From Paenibacillus pectinilyticus (GTDB lineage: Bacteria; Bacillota; Bacilli; Paenibacillales; NBRC-103111), in assembly GCF_001700435.1 (NCBI RefSeq), contig NZ_LYPC01000020.1:187678-251677 (forward strand): a stretch of DNA of 64,000 bases, read 5' to 3'. Position 1 is the first letter of the stretch. Each line of letters begins with the position of its first letter. Positions 1 through 9,364 of this stretch are shown one piece after another. The position numbers were made by a program, and so were the translations under genes. The notes beneath the pieces were generated by a model. That model saw nothing but the letters and a program-made list of their open reading frames with translations. It did no database searches and had not been told where the DNA came from.

Positions 1-155
1 TCCGTCAATTGATAAGCGATAAAGCGACTGTCCAGGAGATGAGAGCAGTAGCATTAGAACATGGATTGATCCAATTAATGGATGATGGCATTGACAAGGT
101 CAAACAAGGCTTTACGACGTTGCAAGAAGTGATTCGTGAAACCGTCGCTTACTAA
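1..155 (+). CDS. pilB: Type IV pilus extension ATPase PilB, 3' end only
   Basis: Only the last 50 or so codons are in the window; the reading frame is open from base 3 to the TAA at 153-155. The tail (with QLMDDGIDKVKQGFTTLQEV) is the usual C-terminus of the PilB/GspE family, the hexameric ATPase that powers pilin polymerisation at the inner face of the membrane. The stop lies 20 bases before the pilT start and the whole pil operon follows, which supports the call. The catalytic part lies outside the window. Confidence 0.85.
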   Translation, partial: RQLISDKATVQEMRAVALEHGLIQLMDDGIDKVKQGFTTLQEVIRETVAY

Positions 156-175
156 TGAGAAGGGAGGTGGCAAAC

Positions 176-1228
176 ATGTCGCAATCGTTAGATCGCATTG
201 TAGACCTATTGAGGCAAGCACATGAGTCGAAGGCATCAGATTTACATCTGTCTGTGGGTTCCCCGCCTGTTTTACGAGTACATGGGACTTTACAACTGGT
301 TGGTGATGAGGCTTTAACTACAGAGGATACACGTGGTATGGCGGAAGCTTTACTAAGCTCAGCGCAAGTTGAACGATTTCAAGAAGCGGGTGAGATAGAC
401 TTTTCCTATGAATTGGAAGGTTGCTCGAGGTATCGGATTAATGCCTATCGACAAAGAGGGCGTGTGAGTGTTGCGATTCGTACGATTCCTACAGCGATTC
501 CATCTCTAGAACAATTACAACTGCCGCCGATCATTTCTACCTTAGCATTGAAGCCGCAAGGTTTAGTCTTAGTGACAGGACCGACAGGAAGTGGTAAATC
601 GTCCACGTTAGCAGCCATGATTAATTACATTAATCGCAAAGAAAAGAAACATATTGTCACACTAGAAGATCCCATTGAGTTTCTACATACGCATGCCTCT
701 TCCATCATTGATCAAAGGGAAGTGGGTAGTGACACGAAGTCGTTCTCGAATGGTTTGCGCGCAGCACTTCGTCAAGATCCAGATGTCATTCTGGTAGGTG
801 AAATGCGGGATCTCGAAACGATTTCAGCCGCAGTGACGGCCGCAGAAACTGGCCATTTAGTATTTGCGACGCTACATACGACAGATGCTCCACAGACGAT
901 TGATCGGATTATTGACGCGTTTCCAGCACATCAGCAAGGTCAAATTCGGGTGCAATTAGCGGCAGTTCTTGTTGCAGTTATTTCCCAACGATTATTTCCT
1001 AAGCCAGATGGGCAAGGCCGCTCATGTGCAACGGAAATTATGATTAATACGCCAGCGGTTGGCAACTTGATCCGATCGGAGAAAATCCATCAAATCAAGA
1101 GCGTCATGCAAACAGGCCGGAGTCAGGGCATGCACACATTGGACATGTCCATCAAAGAGCAGATGCAGCAGGGGCTTATAGATCCGATCGCAGCGAGAGC
1201 TTATCTTGCTGAAGGTGGTGTCTTGTAA
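176..1228 (+). CDS. pilT: Type IV pilus retraction ATPase PilT
   Basis: A 350-residue PilT/VirB11-like secretion ATPase that depolymerises the pilus and drives twitching. Visible motifs: Walker A GPTGSGKSS near residue 134, the Asp box TLEDPIEF near 158, Walker B DPDVILVGEMRD near 200, and the His box ATLHTTDA near 232. An upstream in-frame ATG at 155 exists, but the ATG at 176 has GGGAGGTGG just before it and gives the usual N-terminus for the family. The stop overlaps the pilC start (TAATG), indicating translational coupling. Confidence 0.95.
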   Translation: MSQSLDRIVDLLRQAHESKASDLHLSVGSPPVLRVHGTLQLVGDEALTTEDTRGMAEALLSSAQVERFQEAGEIDFSYELEGCSRYRINAYRQRGRVSVAIRTIPTAIPSLEQLQLPPIISTLALKPQGLVLVTGPTGSGKSSTLAAMINYINRKEKKHIVTLEDPIEFLHTHASSIIDQREVGSDTKSFSNGLRAALRQDPDVILVGEMRDLETISAAVTAAETGHLVFATLHTTDAPQTIDRIIDAFPAHQQGQIRVQLAAVLVAVISQRLFPKPDGQGRSCATEIMINTPAVGNLIRSEKIHQIKSVMQTGRSQGMHTLDMSIKEQMQQGLIDPIAARAYLAEGGVL

Positions 1229-2436
1229 TGTCTGAATTTATGTATGAGGTCAGGGGCAGTAGTGGTAAGCAGTTGAAGGGTAAAATATCCGCTTCAGATA
1301 AGCCGACTGCCGTTGATGAGCTTCGCAAAAAAGGGTATATCGTCCTTTCTGTGAAGGAAGAGCAATTCAAGGCGTTAAAAACGGAGATTTACATCGGGAA
1401 TCCAGTCAAAACGATTCATTTTATCGTCTATTGCCGCCAATTTGCTACGTTGATCAGAGCGGGTGTGAACATTGTAGAGGCAACTAGTATCTTGGCGGCT
1501 CAAACGGAAAGTAAAGCATTGAAAAAATCTTTGACAGAAGTTGCGTCAAGTATTTCGAAGGGGATTTCATTCTCACAGTCGATCTCGGAGCATAAACGGA
1601 TCTTCCCTCCGATGTTTATTAACATGGTGCGAGCGGGGGAAGAGACAGGGGACTTGGAAGGGACGCTGGATCGCTTAGCGCGTTTTTTCGAAAAAGAGCA
1701 TGTGACACGCGAGAAGATCAAGTCGGCCATGACCTATCCGGCGACTGTTGGGGGACTTTCGATTGTAGCCGTTATTTATCTCTTAAAGTCGGTTGTACCG
1801 CAGTTCGTGAGTACATTCGAATCCTTGCATGCGGAGCTACCTTTGATCACGCGGATTGTCTTAGGGCTAAGTAATAGTATTCAGCATCAATGGGTCTCGT
1901 GGTTACTTGCGATCGCAGCAATTGTTGTCGTGTATCAGGTTGCAAAGCGAAATGAAAAAGGCGCATATGCGCTAGATTATCTAAAGCTGAAAATACCGGT
2001 TTTCGGTAAGCTGAAGCAAAAAGGGTCCGTAGCCCTGATGACGCGAACACTTTCATCGCTTTACGCGAGTGCTGTGCCTGTTCTACAGTCACTGGCCATC
2101 GTGGAAGAAGTGGTCGGGAATAAGGTGATTGGTGGATTTATTCGAAAATCGGCTGAATCTCTTCGGCAAGGCAATCCGTTGTCCGAGCCATTAAAGCAAG
2201 CTTGGGTGTTTCCACCGTTGGTTACACAGATGATTGCGATTGGCGAAGAAACAGGCTCCTTGGATCAAATGCTAGAGAAAATCGCCGATTTCTACGAAAT
2301 GGACGTCGAGAACACGGTGGATCGCTTGAAATCGCTGCTGGAGCCGTTACTGCTCGTTGTTTTATCAGGAGTAGTTGGTGGGATTGTTGCGGCGATTATG
2401 CTGCCGATGTTCAGTATGTATTCCAATTTGAGTTAA
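1228..2436 (+). CDS. pilC: Type IV pilus inner-membrane platform protein PilC
   Basis: A 402-residue type II secretion F-family protein, the membrane platform on which PilB and PilT act. Two T2SF repeats are visible (starting near residues 67 and 270; both carry a GEETG motif). Three hydrophobic segments lie near residues 170-190, 212-235 and 372-398, as in PilC/GspF. The length is normal for the family. It overlaps pilT by one base and is followed by the pilin gene after 24 bases, so it belongs to the same transcript. Confidence 0.95.
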   Translation: MSEFMYEVRGSSGKQLKGKISASDKPTAVDELRKKGYIVLSVKEEQFKALKTEIYIGNPVKTIHFIVYCRQFATLIRAGVNIVEATSILAAQTESKALKKSLTEVASSISKGISFSQSISEHKRIFPPMFINMVRAGEETGDLEGTLDRLARFFEKEHVTREKIKSAMTYPATVGGLSIVAVIYLLKSVVPQFVSTFESLHAELPLITRIVLGLSNSIQHQWVSWLLAIAAIVVVYQVAKRNEKGAYALDYLKLKIPVFGKLKQKGSVALMTRTLSSLYASAVPVLQSLAIVEEVVGNKVIGGFIRKSAESLRQGNPLSEPLKQAWVFPPLVTQMIAIGEETGSLDQMLEKIADFYEMDVENTVDRLKSLLEPLLLVVLSGVVGGIVAAIMLPMFSMYSNLS

Positions 2437-2460
2437 ATAAACTACATGGAGGTAGAACGT

Positions 2461-2931
2461 ATGTTAATTAAAATGATGAACCGTTTGAAGAAGGAAGAGA
2501 AAGGTTTTACATTGATTGAGTTATTGGCGGTTATTGTTATTTTGGCGGTAATTGCGGCGATTGCGGTTCCTTATATTTTGGGGGTAATTGATAAGTCGAA
2601 AAAAGATGCTGATGTGGCACTTTTCCATCAAGTGTATGAAGCCTCAAGATTATACATAACTTCAGAAGTGGAAGGCTCAGTTCCGCTTAAAGTAAATATT
2701 AAATCGAAATTAGTTGCGAGTCATTATTTGGATTCAAATATTGTTTTGCCAAGTACTAAAGATGTGATAACCGCAGGGAAATTAGATTATGACACTGATG
2801 GTCAATTAGTTGACGTTGTCATTTCAACTTCAACTAAATCATTTAAAATGGATGCTGCAGGTGTAATTGCATCTAAAGGTACAATTGTTGATGTTACTGG
2901 AACTGCAGCGGCGTATCCAACAGAAAACTAA
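2461..2931 (+). CDS. Type IV major pilin (prepilin)
   Basis: A 156-residue prepilin. The leader is 15 residues of basic character ending in EEKG, followed by FTLIELLAVIVILAVIAAIA: the class III signal, cut between G15 and F16, with Glu at mature position 5. A single hydrophobic helix then leads into a short globular domain without Cys residues. The start is taken at 2461, 7 bases after GGAGGT; the in-frame ATG at 2446 precedes that site. The codons are more AT-rich than those of the flanking pil genes, and a strong terminator follows at once, as expected for a highly expressed subunit gene inside an operon. Confidence 0.93.
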   Translation: MLIKMMNRLKKEEKGFTLIELLAVIVILAVIAAIAVPYILGVIDKSKKDADVALFHQVYEASRLYITSEVEGSVPLKVNIKSKLVASHYLDSNIVLPSTKDVITAGKLDYDTDGQLVDVVISTSTKSFKMDAAGVIASKGTIVDVTGTAAAYPTEN

Positions 2932-2940
2932 CATTTTCTT

Positions 2941-2975
2941 AAAAAAGGAATCGGTTCATTCCGATTCCTTTTTTA
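2941..2975 (+). terminator. Intrinsic terminator after the pilin gene
   Basis: A perfect 14-bp stem (AAAAAAGGAATCGG / CCGATTCCTTTTTT) with a 6-base loop, starting 10 bases after the pilin stop. It should end most transcripts here, so the pilin mRNA would be made in excess of the downstream assembly genes. Confidence 0.85.
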
Positions 2976-3001
2976 AAATCAAACGAAAGCGACCCCACCA
3001 C

Positions 3002-3760
3002 ATGACGATTCTAATCTCATTATATATCTTCATCCTTGGTCTTGTTCTAGGTTCGTTCTTCAACGTAGTTGCACTGCGAGTGCCTGCGAAGCAGTCCATC
3101 GTTCGCCCGCCTTCGGCATGCCCGTCATGCCAGACTCAGTTGAAAATAAGGGATCTGATCCCTGTGTTCAGCTATCTTTTAAGCAGAGGATCTTGCCGTT
3201 ATTGCAAGTCAAAGGTTTCCATTTTATATCCAATTGGAGAACTGGTAACGGGGTTGTTATTTCTCTGGGTGTATGTGCACGAGGGGATCACAGGAGAGGC
3301 ACTTGTGGGACTCGTCTTGGTTAGTTTATTAGTTATTATTACGATTTCGGATTTGACGGTGATGCGTATTCCGAATCAAGTTTTGATGTTTTTCTTTCCC
3401 GTTTTTGTCGTATTACGGCTCGTGTTTCCCGGTGGTCAGGCCTGGTGGAGTTATGTGCTTGGCGCTGTGATTGGATGCGGGATTGTCGTGATGATTTCAT
3501 TACTAACGCGCGGTGGTATGGGAATGGGAGATGCCAAGCTCCTGTTAGTTTGCGGCTTTGTCGTAGGCCTGACACCTATCCTTGTGGCTTTCGTTTTAGC
3601 ATGTCTGATCGGTAGTCTGGTTGGTGGACTGCTGCTGCTGTTAAACATCATTAAGAGAAAACAGCCGGTTCCATTCGGCCCCTATTTGGCTGTGGGCATC
3701 CTTATTTCTTATGGATATGGATCGGATCTTATAGAGGCTTACCTCAAATTAATCGGATAG
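3002..3760 (+). CDS. pilD: Prepilin peptidase / N-methyltransferase PilD (A24 family)
   Basis: A 252-residue membrane protease that cuts prepilin leaders and methylates the new N-terminus. It has the N-terminal cytoplasmic domain with two CxxC pairs (CPSC near residue 40, CRYC near 64), typical of full-length bifunctional PilD. The two catalytic aspartates are visible in SDLTVMRIPN (near 117) and GMGDAK (near 175). About seven further hydrophobic segments follow. The open frame extends upstream to 2867 through the pilin gene and terminator, but the ATG at 3002 gives the standard start MTILISLYIF. A second, shorter A24 peptidase lies in the Tad locus at 26568-27083. Confidence 0.93.
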   Translation: MTILISLYIFILGLVLGSFFNVVALRVPAKQSIVRPPSACPSCQTQLKIRDLIPVFSYLLSRGSCRYCKSKVSILYPIGELVTGLLFLWVYVHEGITGEALVGLVLVSLLVIITISDLTVMRIPNQVLMFFFPVFVVLRLVFPGGQAWWSYVLGAVIGCGIVVMISLLTRGGMGMGDAKLLLVCGFVVGLTPILVAFVLACLIGSLVGGLLLLLNIIKRKQPVPFGPYLAVGILISYGYGSDLIEAYLKLIG

Positions 3761-3769
3761 CAGGATGTG

Positions 3770-5383
3770 ATGGGAATGTTCGGTCTAGGTAGCAAAAGAA
3801 TCGGGATAACGATCGATCAAACGGGTATCCGATATGTAACTGTGAAGAAGAAAAAGACATGGGAGATCGGTTCAAACGGTTTTTTGCCCATCCCGCCAAG
3901 AATAATTATTGAAGATCAAATCATGAACGCGGAGTCATTAAGTCTGCAGGTTAAGCAATGGGTCAAAACTGAGAAGCTTCGAGGTGCAACGGCAACAATC
4001 GCGATCCCGACTTCTCAAATTATTATCCGCAAAATGCGTATCCCCAGCATTAAGGCTTCCGAGCTTGCGCAGCTTGTGGAGTTGGAAGTAGAGACCGCGC
4101 TGCGTTTGCCTTTCGAGGATCCAGTTTATGATTTTATCAAAGTTGGACATGACGACGAGAGTACGCAGGTGTTGGTTTTCGCGGCGCCTAAGAAGTTGAT
4201 TCAAAGTTATGTGAGCATTTTTGAAGATGCGGGAATCCATGTGAAGGCTGCTGAAATTTCAGCAACGGCCCTTGCGAGAGCAATAGCTGCGCAGCAGGAA
4301 GAGTTTTTTCAAGAATCGATGTTAATTTCTTTAGATAAAAATTCACTTGAAGTGTATATGTTGCAAAATGGGAATCCCATCTTCATGCGAACGATAACGC
4401 TTGTTGAACATGATGTAAGTGTGAATGAGGGACTGACTTCTGATCAGATTGGTGAAATCATCGCTGAAATCTCAAGAATGTTGAGTTTCTATCAATATAG
4501 TATTCAAGAAGGTGCAAGTCGCATATCCCACATTATTGTAACGGGAGTGGATGAGGCACGCTTTCAGCTACATAGCGAATTGCAGCAAGGGCTAACTGAA
4601 TTGCATGTGGAGATGGTGGATTTCGATGTGTTCACCAAAGGACGTTCGCAGGATTTTAATGCCAATGCCTTCCGTGTTGCTGTTGGTGTTGCCATGTTTA
4701 CGAATCGAAATGCACAGATCAATTTGCAGCCGCATCGGAAAACAGAAACCAAAATTAAACTGTTTGTTCTTTTGATTTTTGTTGTCGCCTGGGTTGCTTG
4801 TATGGGTATTAGTGGAAAGACATATTTGGATAACCGGAATGAAATCGCGCAAAACACAGCGAAACTCACTCAGTACCAAACGGAGAAAAACGTACTTGAA
4901 GCTAAATTGACCGTGAAACCTGAGACGTCCACGGATCCTGCTAATTTCATTGCTGTCACGAAAGCCGCACGTAAGGACGTCGTTGCGCTTGTGAATGAGA
5001 TGATGAAGCCATTGCCTGTGGATGCGCATATCACAACGATGGCTTATGCAGCTGATGCTCAGATATCAATGACGGTTCTATTCGCCAACATGGAGGATTC
5101 TGCGCGTTATTTGTTTGATTTAAGGAAGCTTTCATTCGGAGCCAATACCTTACTACAGTCCATAACAGAGTCGACAAACGGAGGAACAGCGAGTAAAGGT
5201 ACCCCGGTTAGTAACAACTCAAACGTTCTACCAGATGAAGGGAATACAAATGTATCAGGTACGAAGCAATACACCGTGAATTATACAATTTCGTTGAAAA
5301 AGGATGCTCCCAAAGATGCAACGGCTAAATCAGCATCAGGAGATGTGAAAGGAGCTGCAACGTCAGATGTCCAACAAAAATAA
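3770..5383 (+). CDS. pilM: Fused PilM-PilN type IV pilus alignment protein
   Basis: About 537 residues, far longer than a stand-alone PilM (about 350). Residues 1-320 look like PilM, the actin-like cytoplasmic ATPase (N-terminus KRIGITIDQTGIRYV, later AEISATALARA). A hydrophobic segment follows near 327-346 (LFVLLIFVVAWVACMGISG), then a heptad-like stretch and an alpha/beta domain, which is the architecture of PilN, the membrane partner of PilM. No separate pilN exists between this gene and pilO. GTG at 3767, ATG at 3770 and ATG at 3776 are all possible starts; the AGGA site is close to all three. The 3' end overlaps pilO by 17 bases. Confidence 0.85.
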   Translation: MGMFGLGSKRIGITIDQTGIRYVTVKKKKTWEIGSNGFLPIPPRIIIEDQIMNAESLSLQVKQWVKTEKLRGATATIAIPTSQIIIRKMRIPSIKASELAQLVELEVETALRLPFEDPVYDFIKVGHDDESTQVLVFAAPKKLIQSYVSIFEDAGIHVKAAEISATALARAIAAQQEEFFQESMLISLDKNSLEVYMLQNGNPIFMRTITLVEHDVSVNEGLTSDQIGEIIAEISRMLSFYQYSIQEGASRISHIIVTGVDEARFQLHSELQQGLTELHVEMVDFDVFTKGRSQDFNANAFRVAVGVAMFTNRNAQINLQPHRKTETKIKLFVLLIFVVAWVACMGISGKTYLDNRNEIAQNTAKLTQYQTEKNVLEAKLTVKPETSTDPANFIAVTKAARKDVVALVNEMMKPLPVDAHITTMAYAADAQISMTVLFANMEDSARYLFDLRKLSFGANTLLQSITESTNGGTASKGTPVSNNSNVLPDEGNTNVSGTKQYTVNYTISLKKDAPKDATAKSASGDVKGAATSDVQQK

Positions 5384-5969
5384 TCAGCAAACATGGTTGT
5401 TATTTGGCGCAGCACTTCTTTTTTTAGGTCTTTTTGCCTTCTATTATTGGGTGCAAATTCCTTCCTCAACAAAGGTGAAAGCGCAAGAGAGTGAACTAAG
5501 TTTACTAGGTAAACAAAATCAGCTGCTATCTCAAAAAGTGAGTGAAAAACAGAAAACTAATGCGGGTCCTTCGTTGAAAGAAGTGCAAGCTGCACTTCCA
5601 TTGTGGGATAATACGGAGCAATTAACACTAGATTTAAACAAGATTAGAAAAGATCAGAACGTATCCTTTAGCTCGATTGCCTACTCCGTTAGTGATAAAT
5701 CTACACAGTCTGCTGATACAACGAAAAAAAGCACATTTCCAAATGTTCGTGAAGTGAAGGTAACAACCACACTTAGCGGCACGTTCAAAGAAGTGACGGC
5801 TGCGATTACACAATTGCAGGATTTACCTAGGCTGATCAATGTGGATGCGGTCAATTATGGGAATCTACCGAAAGAAACGACTCGGAAAATAACCGTGAAT
5901 TTGACGTTTACTGCTTATTTTGACCCCTCGTATAAAGCCAAAGTTGATAAAGTGGAGACTCCTTATTAA
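5367..5969 (+). CDS. pilO: Type IV pilus alignment protein PilO
   Basis: A 200-residue protein with a short cytoplasmic start, one membrane helix (near residues 8-27), a coiled-coil stretch (30-70) and a C-terminal alpha/beta domain. This is the PilO plan: it pairs with PilN to link the PilM ring to the cell surface. Assignment rests on size, topology and position directly after the PilM-PilN fusion. The ATG at 5367 follows AAAGGAGC by 12 bases. It is the last gene of the operon; a terminator follows at 5984. Confidence 0.8.
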   Translation: MSNKNNQQTWLLFGAALLFLGLFAFYYWVQIPSSTKVKAQESELSLLGKQNQLLSQKVSEKQKTNAGPSLKEVQAALPLWDNTEQLTLDLNKIRKDQNVSFSSIAYSVSDKSTQSADTTKKSTFPNVREVKVTTTLSGTFKEVTAAITQLQDLPRLINVDAVNYGNLPKETTRKITVNLTFTAYFDPSYKAKVDKVETPY

Positions 5970-5983
5970 AAGGAGAAAAAGAG

Positions 5984-6032
5984 AAAGAACACCTCAAAAC
6001 ACTTGATTTCAAGTGCTGACGTGTTCTTTTTT
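5984..6032. terminator. Terminator shared by pilO and the converging nitroreductase gene
   Basis: An outer stem AAAGAACAC / GTGTTCTTT with a nested stem ACACTTG / CAAGTG, followed by a T run on the plus strand. A-rich sequence on the other side lets it also serve the minus-strand gene that ends at 6050. Confidence 0.75.
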
Positions 6033-6049
6033 GCCTAGAAAAGTGATCT

Positions 6050-6643
6050 TTATTCGAATTGACCAGCGTAAATAAACTCGTTAACTTCGCGTCTGCCTGA
6101 TGGAACTTCGCGTTCTTGCAAGGCTTCTGGAAGTGCCTCAGCAGGTCCACGGTAACCAATCGCAATAACTGCATGAAGTTCATAATCAGCAGGGATGTTA
6201 AGCGCTTCACGTGCTTGATCACGTTCAAATCCACCCATTGCGTGTGTAATAAGCCCTTGATTGTTGGCTTCTAGAGCTAAGTAACCCCAAGCTGCTCCAG
6301 TGTCAAAAGCGTGGCTAGGATTATTTGTCCCTTTAGGTGTTTTGGTGTTGGAGATGACAAGTGTAAGAACGGGCGCTTTCTCGCACCATATTCGATTAAG
6401 CGGCATGATGAACGAATGAAATTTAGCCAATTGCTCAGGGGTGCGAGCGACAATGAAACGCCAAGGTTGATTATTGCTGCCGGATGGTGCCCATCTAGCT
6501 GCTTCAAATAAGCTCAGAAGAACGTCTTCAGCGACTTCCTGATCGGAAAAGGAACGAGGGGACCAACGCTCTAGGAACTGTGGGTTAATTTCGTGCTCGG
6601 GTTGGCGGTGCGTTTCAATTTCAGCTGGTAAGGATGTTGTCAT
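6050..6643 (-). CDS. Nitroreductase family protein
   Basis: A 197-residue FMN-dependent nitroreductase-fold protein, predicted to reduce nitro or quinone-type substrates with NAD(P)H. The family signature is clear: RWSPRSFSDQEV near the N-terminus (FMN phosphate contacts) and PSGSNNQPWRFIVART. The start is the ATG at 6643, behind AAAGGAGG; an in-frame ATG 9 codons upstream lies before that ribosome site. It stands alone between the pil operon and the repair genes. The substrate cannot be told from sequence. Confidence 0.88.
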   Translation of the reverse strand: MTTSLPAEIETHRQPEHEINPQFLERWSPRSFSDQEVAEDVLLSLFEAARWAPSGSNNQPWRFIVARTPEQLAKFHSFIMPLNRIWCEKAPVLTLVISNTKTPKGTNNPSHAFDTGAAWGYLALEANNQGLITHAMGGFERDQAREALNIPADYELHAVIAIGYRGPAEALPEALQEREVPSGRREVNEFIYAGQFE

Positions 6644-6770
6644 AAGTAATTCCTCCTTTAATGTATTCACATCCTAATTTTACCTGATTACGAGACAGTT
6701 TACGAATTTATCAATCTTGAGTTTGACTTGTATGGGTTTACCGCAATATGGCAAAGCTAGAAGTTATGAA

Positions 6771-7016
6771 ATGATAGACCAAGAAGAGGTGCGAGAAGCC
6801 GTGAATTTCACTAGTCATGATGTCATTATCATCGAAAGAGCTTTAAGAACCGCCATGAAGGTTGACAGAGAAGAGCATCGTACAAGGGATTATCAAGAAG
6901 TTCTGTTTAAAATGCAAGAAAGTGCCAACCAAGCTTTATCGGTAACGGCGCTCATTGCAAGCGAAGGTCATGATGGCATTCGTTACGATTATGATGATTC
7001 TGCCGATTTAATGTAG
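6771..7016 (+). CDS. Conserved small protein of unknown function
   Basis: About 81 residues, acidic, with no membrane segment and no motif I recognise. The open frame runs back to a TTG at 6717 and an ATG at 6732, but a promoter-like pair (TTGACT at 6723, TATGGC at 6747) would place those inside the promoter, and the ATG at 6771 has a weak AGAAG site before it. It ends 59 bases before the MrfA-type helicase gene and could be co-transcribed with it. Moderate confidence that it is coding. Confidence 0.5.
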   Translation: MIDQEEVREAVNFTSHDVIIIERALRTAMKVDREEHRTRDYQEVLFKMQESANQALSVTALIASEGHDGIRYDYDDSADLM

Positions 7017-7075
7017 ACACACGAACGTATATTCGTTAAAATGAAAGAAACATAATGGGTAAGGAGATTCAGTTT

Positions 7076-9364
7076 ATGAATCCTTTCACAGGCAAGGTTT
7101 CTTCCATGATAGAGATGATTGATGGGCTGCGGCAAACGCCAGAAATTATGGCGCAAGTAACCTATTGGCACACGATACCCCCACGTGATCCGAAGCTGGC
7201 AGTTTTTCCAGACGGACTACATGAGGGTATTCGTGCTGCACTTGAACATAAACATATCGGACAATTATATACGCACCAAGCAGAATCTTTTCGTCAAGTA
7301 ACGGCAGGACATCATGTGGTTACAGTAACGCCTACGGCTTCTGGTAAGACGTTATGCTATAACCTTCCTGTGTTGCAAAAGATTTTGGAGAACGATGCTT
7401 CGCGGGCACTGTATTTGTTTCCTACGAAAGCCTTGGCTCAGGATCAAGTCGCCGAACTGCAGGAAATGGTTGAATTCATGGATGTGGACATTAAGACACA
7501 TACCTATGACGGAGATACGCCGCCTACCGTTCGCCAGGCGATTCGAAATGCAGGGCATATCGTGGTTACAAATCCGGATATGCTTCATTCCGCGATTCTG
7601 CCTCATCACACCAAATGGGTGAAGTTGTTTGAGAATTTGAACTACATTGTCATAGATGAAGTGCATTCCTATCGCGGCGTTTTTGGCAGTCATGTGGCGA
7701 ATGTGATTCGGAGATTAAAGCGCATTTGTCGCTTCTACGGTTCGAATCCACAGTTTATTTGTGCATCGGCGACGATTGATAATCCGAAAGAGCATGCGGA
7801 ACGCTTGATTGGTGAAACCGTAAAGCTGATTGATAATAATGGTGCGCCTGCGGGTGAGAAGCACTTCGTGTTCTATAACCCACCTGTGGTTAATCAACAA
7901 CTGGGGATTCGTAAAAGCTCCGTCTTGGAGACGCGTAAGCTAGCAGGAACGCTGCTGCGGAGCGGGATCCAGACGATTGTATTTGCACGGAGCCGCGTGC
8001 GTGTGGAGATCTTGCTGACCTACCTGCAGGAGCTCGTGAGCCACGAGCTGGGCAGCAAGTCGATCCGCGGCTATCGCGGCGGGTATCTCCCGAAGCTGCG
8101 CAGGGAGATCGAGAGAGGCTTACGCAGCGGGGAAATCCGCGGCGTAGTGAGCACGAACGCGCTAGAGCTGGGCATCGACATCGGCCAGCTGCAAGCGTGC
8201 GTGCTTAATGGCTATCCGGGCACGATAGCCAGCACTTGGCAGCAGTCCGGACGTGCCGGACGGCGGCAGGAGACATCGCTGACGATTCTCGTCGCGAGCA
8301 GCAATCCACTGGATCAATATTTGATCCAGAATCCGCGGTATTTCTTCGAGCGTCCGCCAGAGCAGGCTCGGATTCACCCTGACAACCTGATTATTCTCGT
8401 TGATCATGTGAAGTGCGCGGCGTATGAGCTTCCCTTCGAAGCGAATGAGAAGTTCGGTGAGGAATCGCTCACCGATGTTCTGGAGTATTTAACAGAGGAG
8501 CAAGTGCTGCACCAAGTCAATGATCGTTGGTATTGGATGGAGCAATCCTTTCCAGCTCATAATATCTCGTTACGATCTGCGGCTCAGGAGAATTTTGTCA
8601 TTATCGATATGACCAATGGGCATCGAGTGATCGGGGAGTGCGATCGTTTTAGTGCTCCGACATTGATACACGAAGAAGCTATTTATATACATGAAGGTAT
8701 TCAATTCCAAGTGGAAAAGTTGGATTACGAAGAGAAGAAAGCGTTCGTGCGACAAGTAAATGTGGATTACTTTACGGATGCAAGTATGGCTGTACAGCTG
8801 AAGGTCCTGTATGTGAATCGAGAAGGGCGCGTTGGCGGTTTGTTACGTCAACTAGGAGAGGTCACGGTGAATGCGCAGCCGACGATATTTAAGAAAATTC
8901 GTTTGCGTACGCATGAGAATATCGGTTCAGGGCCGATTCGTTTGCCTGAGGAAGAGCTGCACACGAGCTCTTATTGGTTTACGTTCGACGAGGCGATGTC
9001 GGCAGGGCGTTCAGCGAATGACATGCAGCATGCGCTGCTTGGCATTGCGAACGTGCTGGCGCATTTGGCGCCGCTGTATTTGATGTGCGACCCGATGGAT
9101 ATTCGGGTCGTGCCGCAGGTGAAGGCAGTGCATAGCAAGCTGCCGACGGTGTTTTTCTACGACCGCTATCCTGGCGGCGTAGGTCTTAGTGATCGGCTGT
9201 ACGAGGTTCACGGACAGCTGATGGATCAGGCGCGCAGCCTGATTAAGAGCTGCGGCTGCATCAGCGGCTGCCCGGCCTGTGTGGGGCCGATCGAAGAGGT
9301 CGGCCTGCTGGGCAAGAAGCTCGCGCTAGAGCTGCTCGCAGAGCTGGAAGGCGGTGCCCGATGA
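7076..9364 (+). CDS. mrfA: DEAD/DEAH-box repair helicase, MrfA (YprA) type
   Basis: A 762-residue superfamily 2 helicase. Walker A is PTASGKT near residue 87 and motif II is DEVH near 192; the C-terminal helicase domain carries SGRAGRRQ. The C-terminal region holds a Cys cluster, CGCISGCPACVG (near 724-736), as in Bacillus subtilis MrfA, where such cysteines bind zinc. MrfA works with the exonuclease MrfB in UvrA-independent repair of mitomycin C lesions. The ATG at 7076 follows AAGGAG by 9 bases and is preferred over the ATG at 7055. The stop overlaps the mrfB start by 4 bases. Codons in 7950-8250 and after 8900 are much more GC-rich than the rest. Confidence 0.9.
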   Translation: MNPFTGKVSSMIEMIDGLRQTPEIMAQVTYWHTIPPRDPKLAVFPDGLHEGIRAALEHKHIGQLYTHQAESFRQVTAGHHVVTVTPTASGKTLCYNLPVLQKILENDASRALYLFPTKALAQDQVAELQEMVEFMDVDIKTHTYDGDTPPTVRQAIRNAGHIVVTNPDMLHSAILPHHTKWVKLFENLNYIVIDEVHSYRGVFGSHVANVIRRLKRICRFYGSNPQFICASATIDNPKEHAERLIGETVKLIDNNGAPAGEKHFVFYNPPVVNQQLGIRKSSVLETRKLAGTLLRSGIQTIVFARSRVRVEILLTYLQELVSHELGSKSIRGYRGGYLPKLRREIERGLRSGEIRGVVSTNALELGIDIGQLQACVLNGYPGTIASTWQQSGRAGRRQETSLTILVASSNPLDQYLIQNPRYFFERPPEQARIHPDNLIILVDHVKCAAYELPFEANEKFGEESLTDVLEYLTEEQVLHQVNDRWYWMEQSFPAHNISLRSAAQENFVIIDMTNGHRVIGECDRFSAPTLIHEEAIYIHEGIQFQVEKLDYEEKKAFVRQVNVDYFTDASMAVQLKVLYVNREGRVGGLLRQLGEVTVNAQPTIFKKIRLRTHENIGSGPIRLPEEELHTSSYWFTFDEAMSAGRSANDMQHALLGIANVLAHLAPLYLMCDPMDIRVVPQVKAVHSKLPTVFFYDRYPGGVGLSDRLYEVHGQLMDQARSLIKSCGCISGCPACVGPIEEVGLLGKKLALELLAELEGGAR

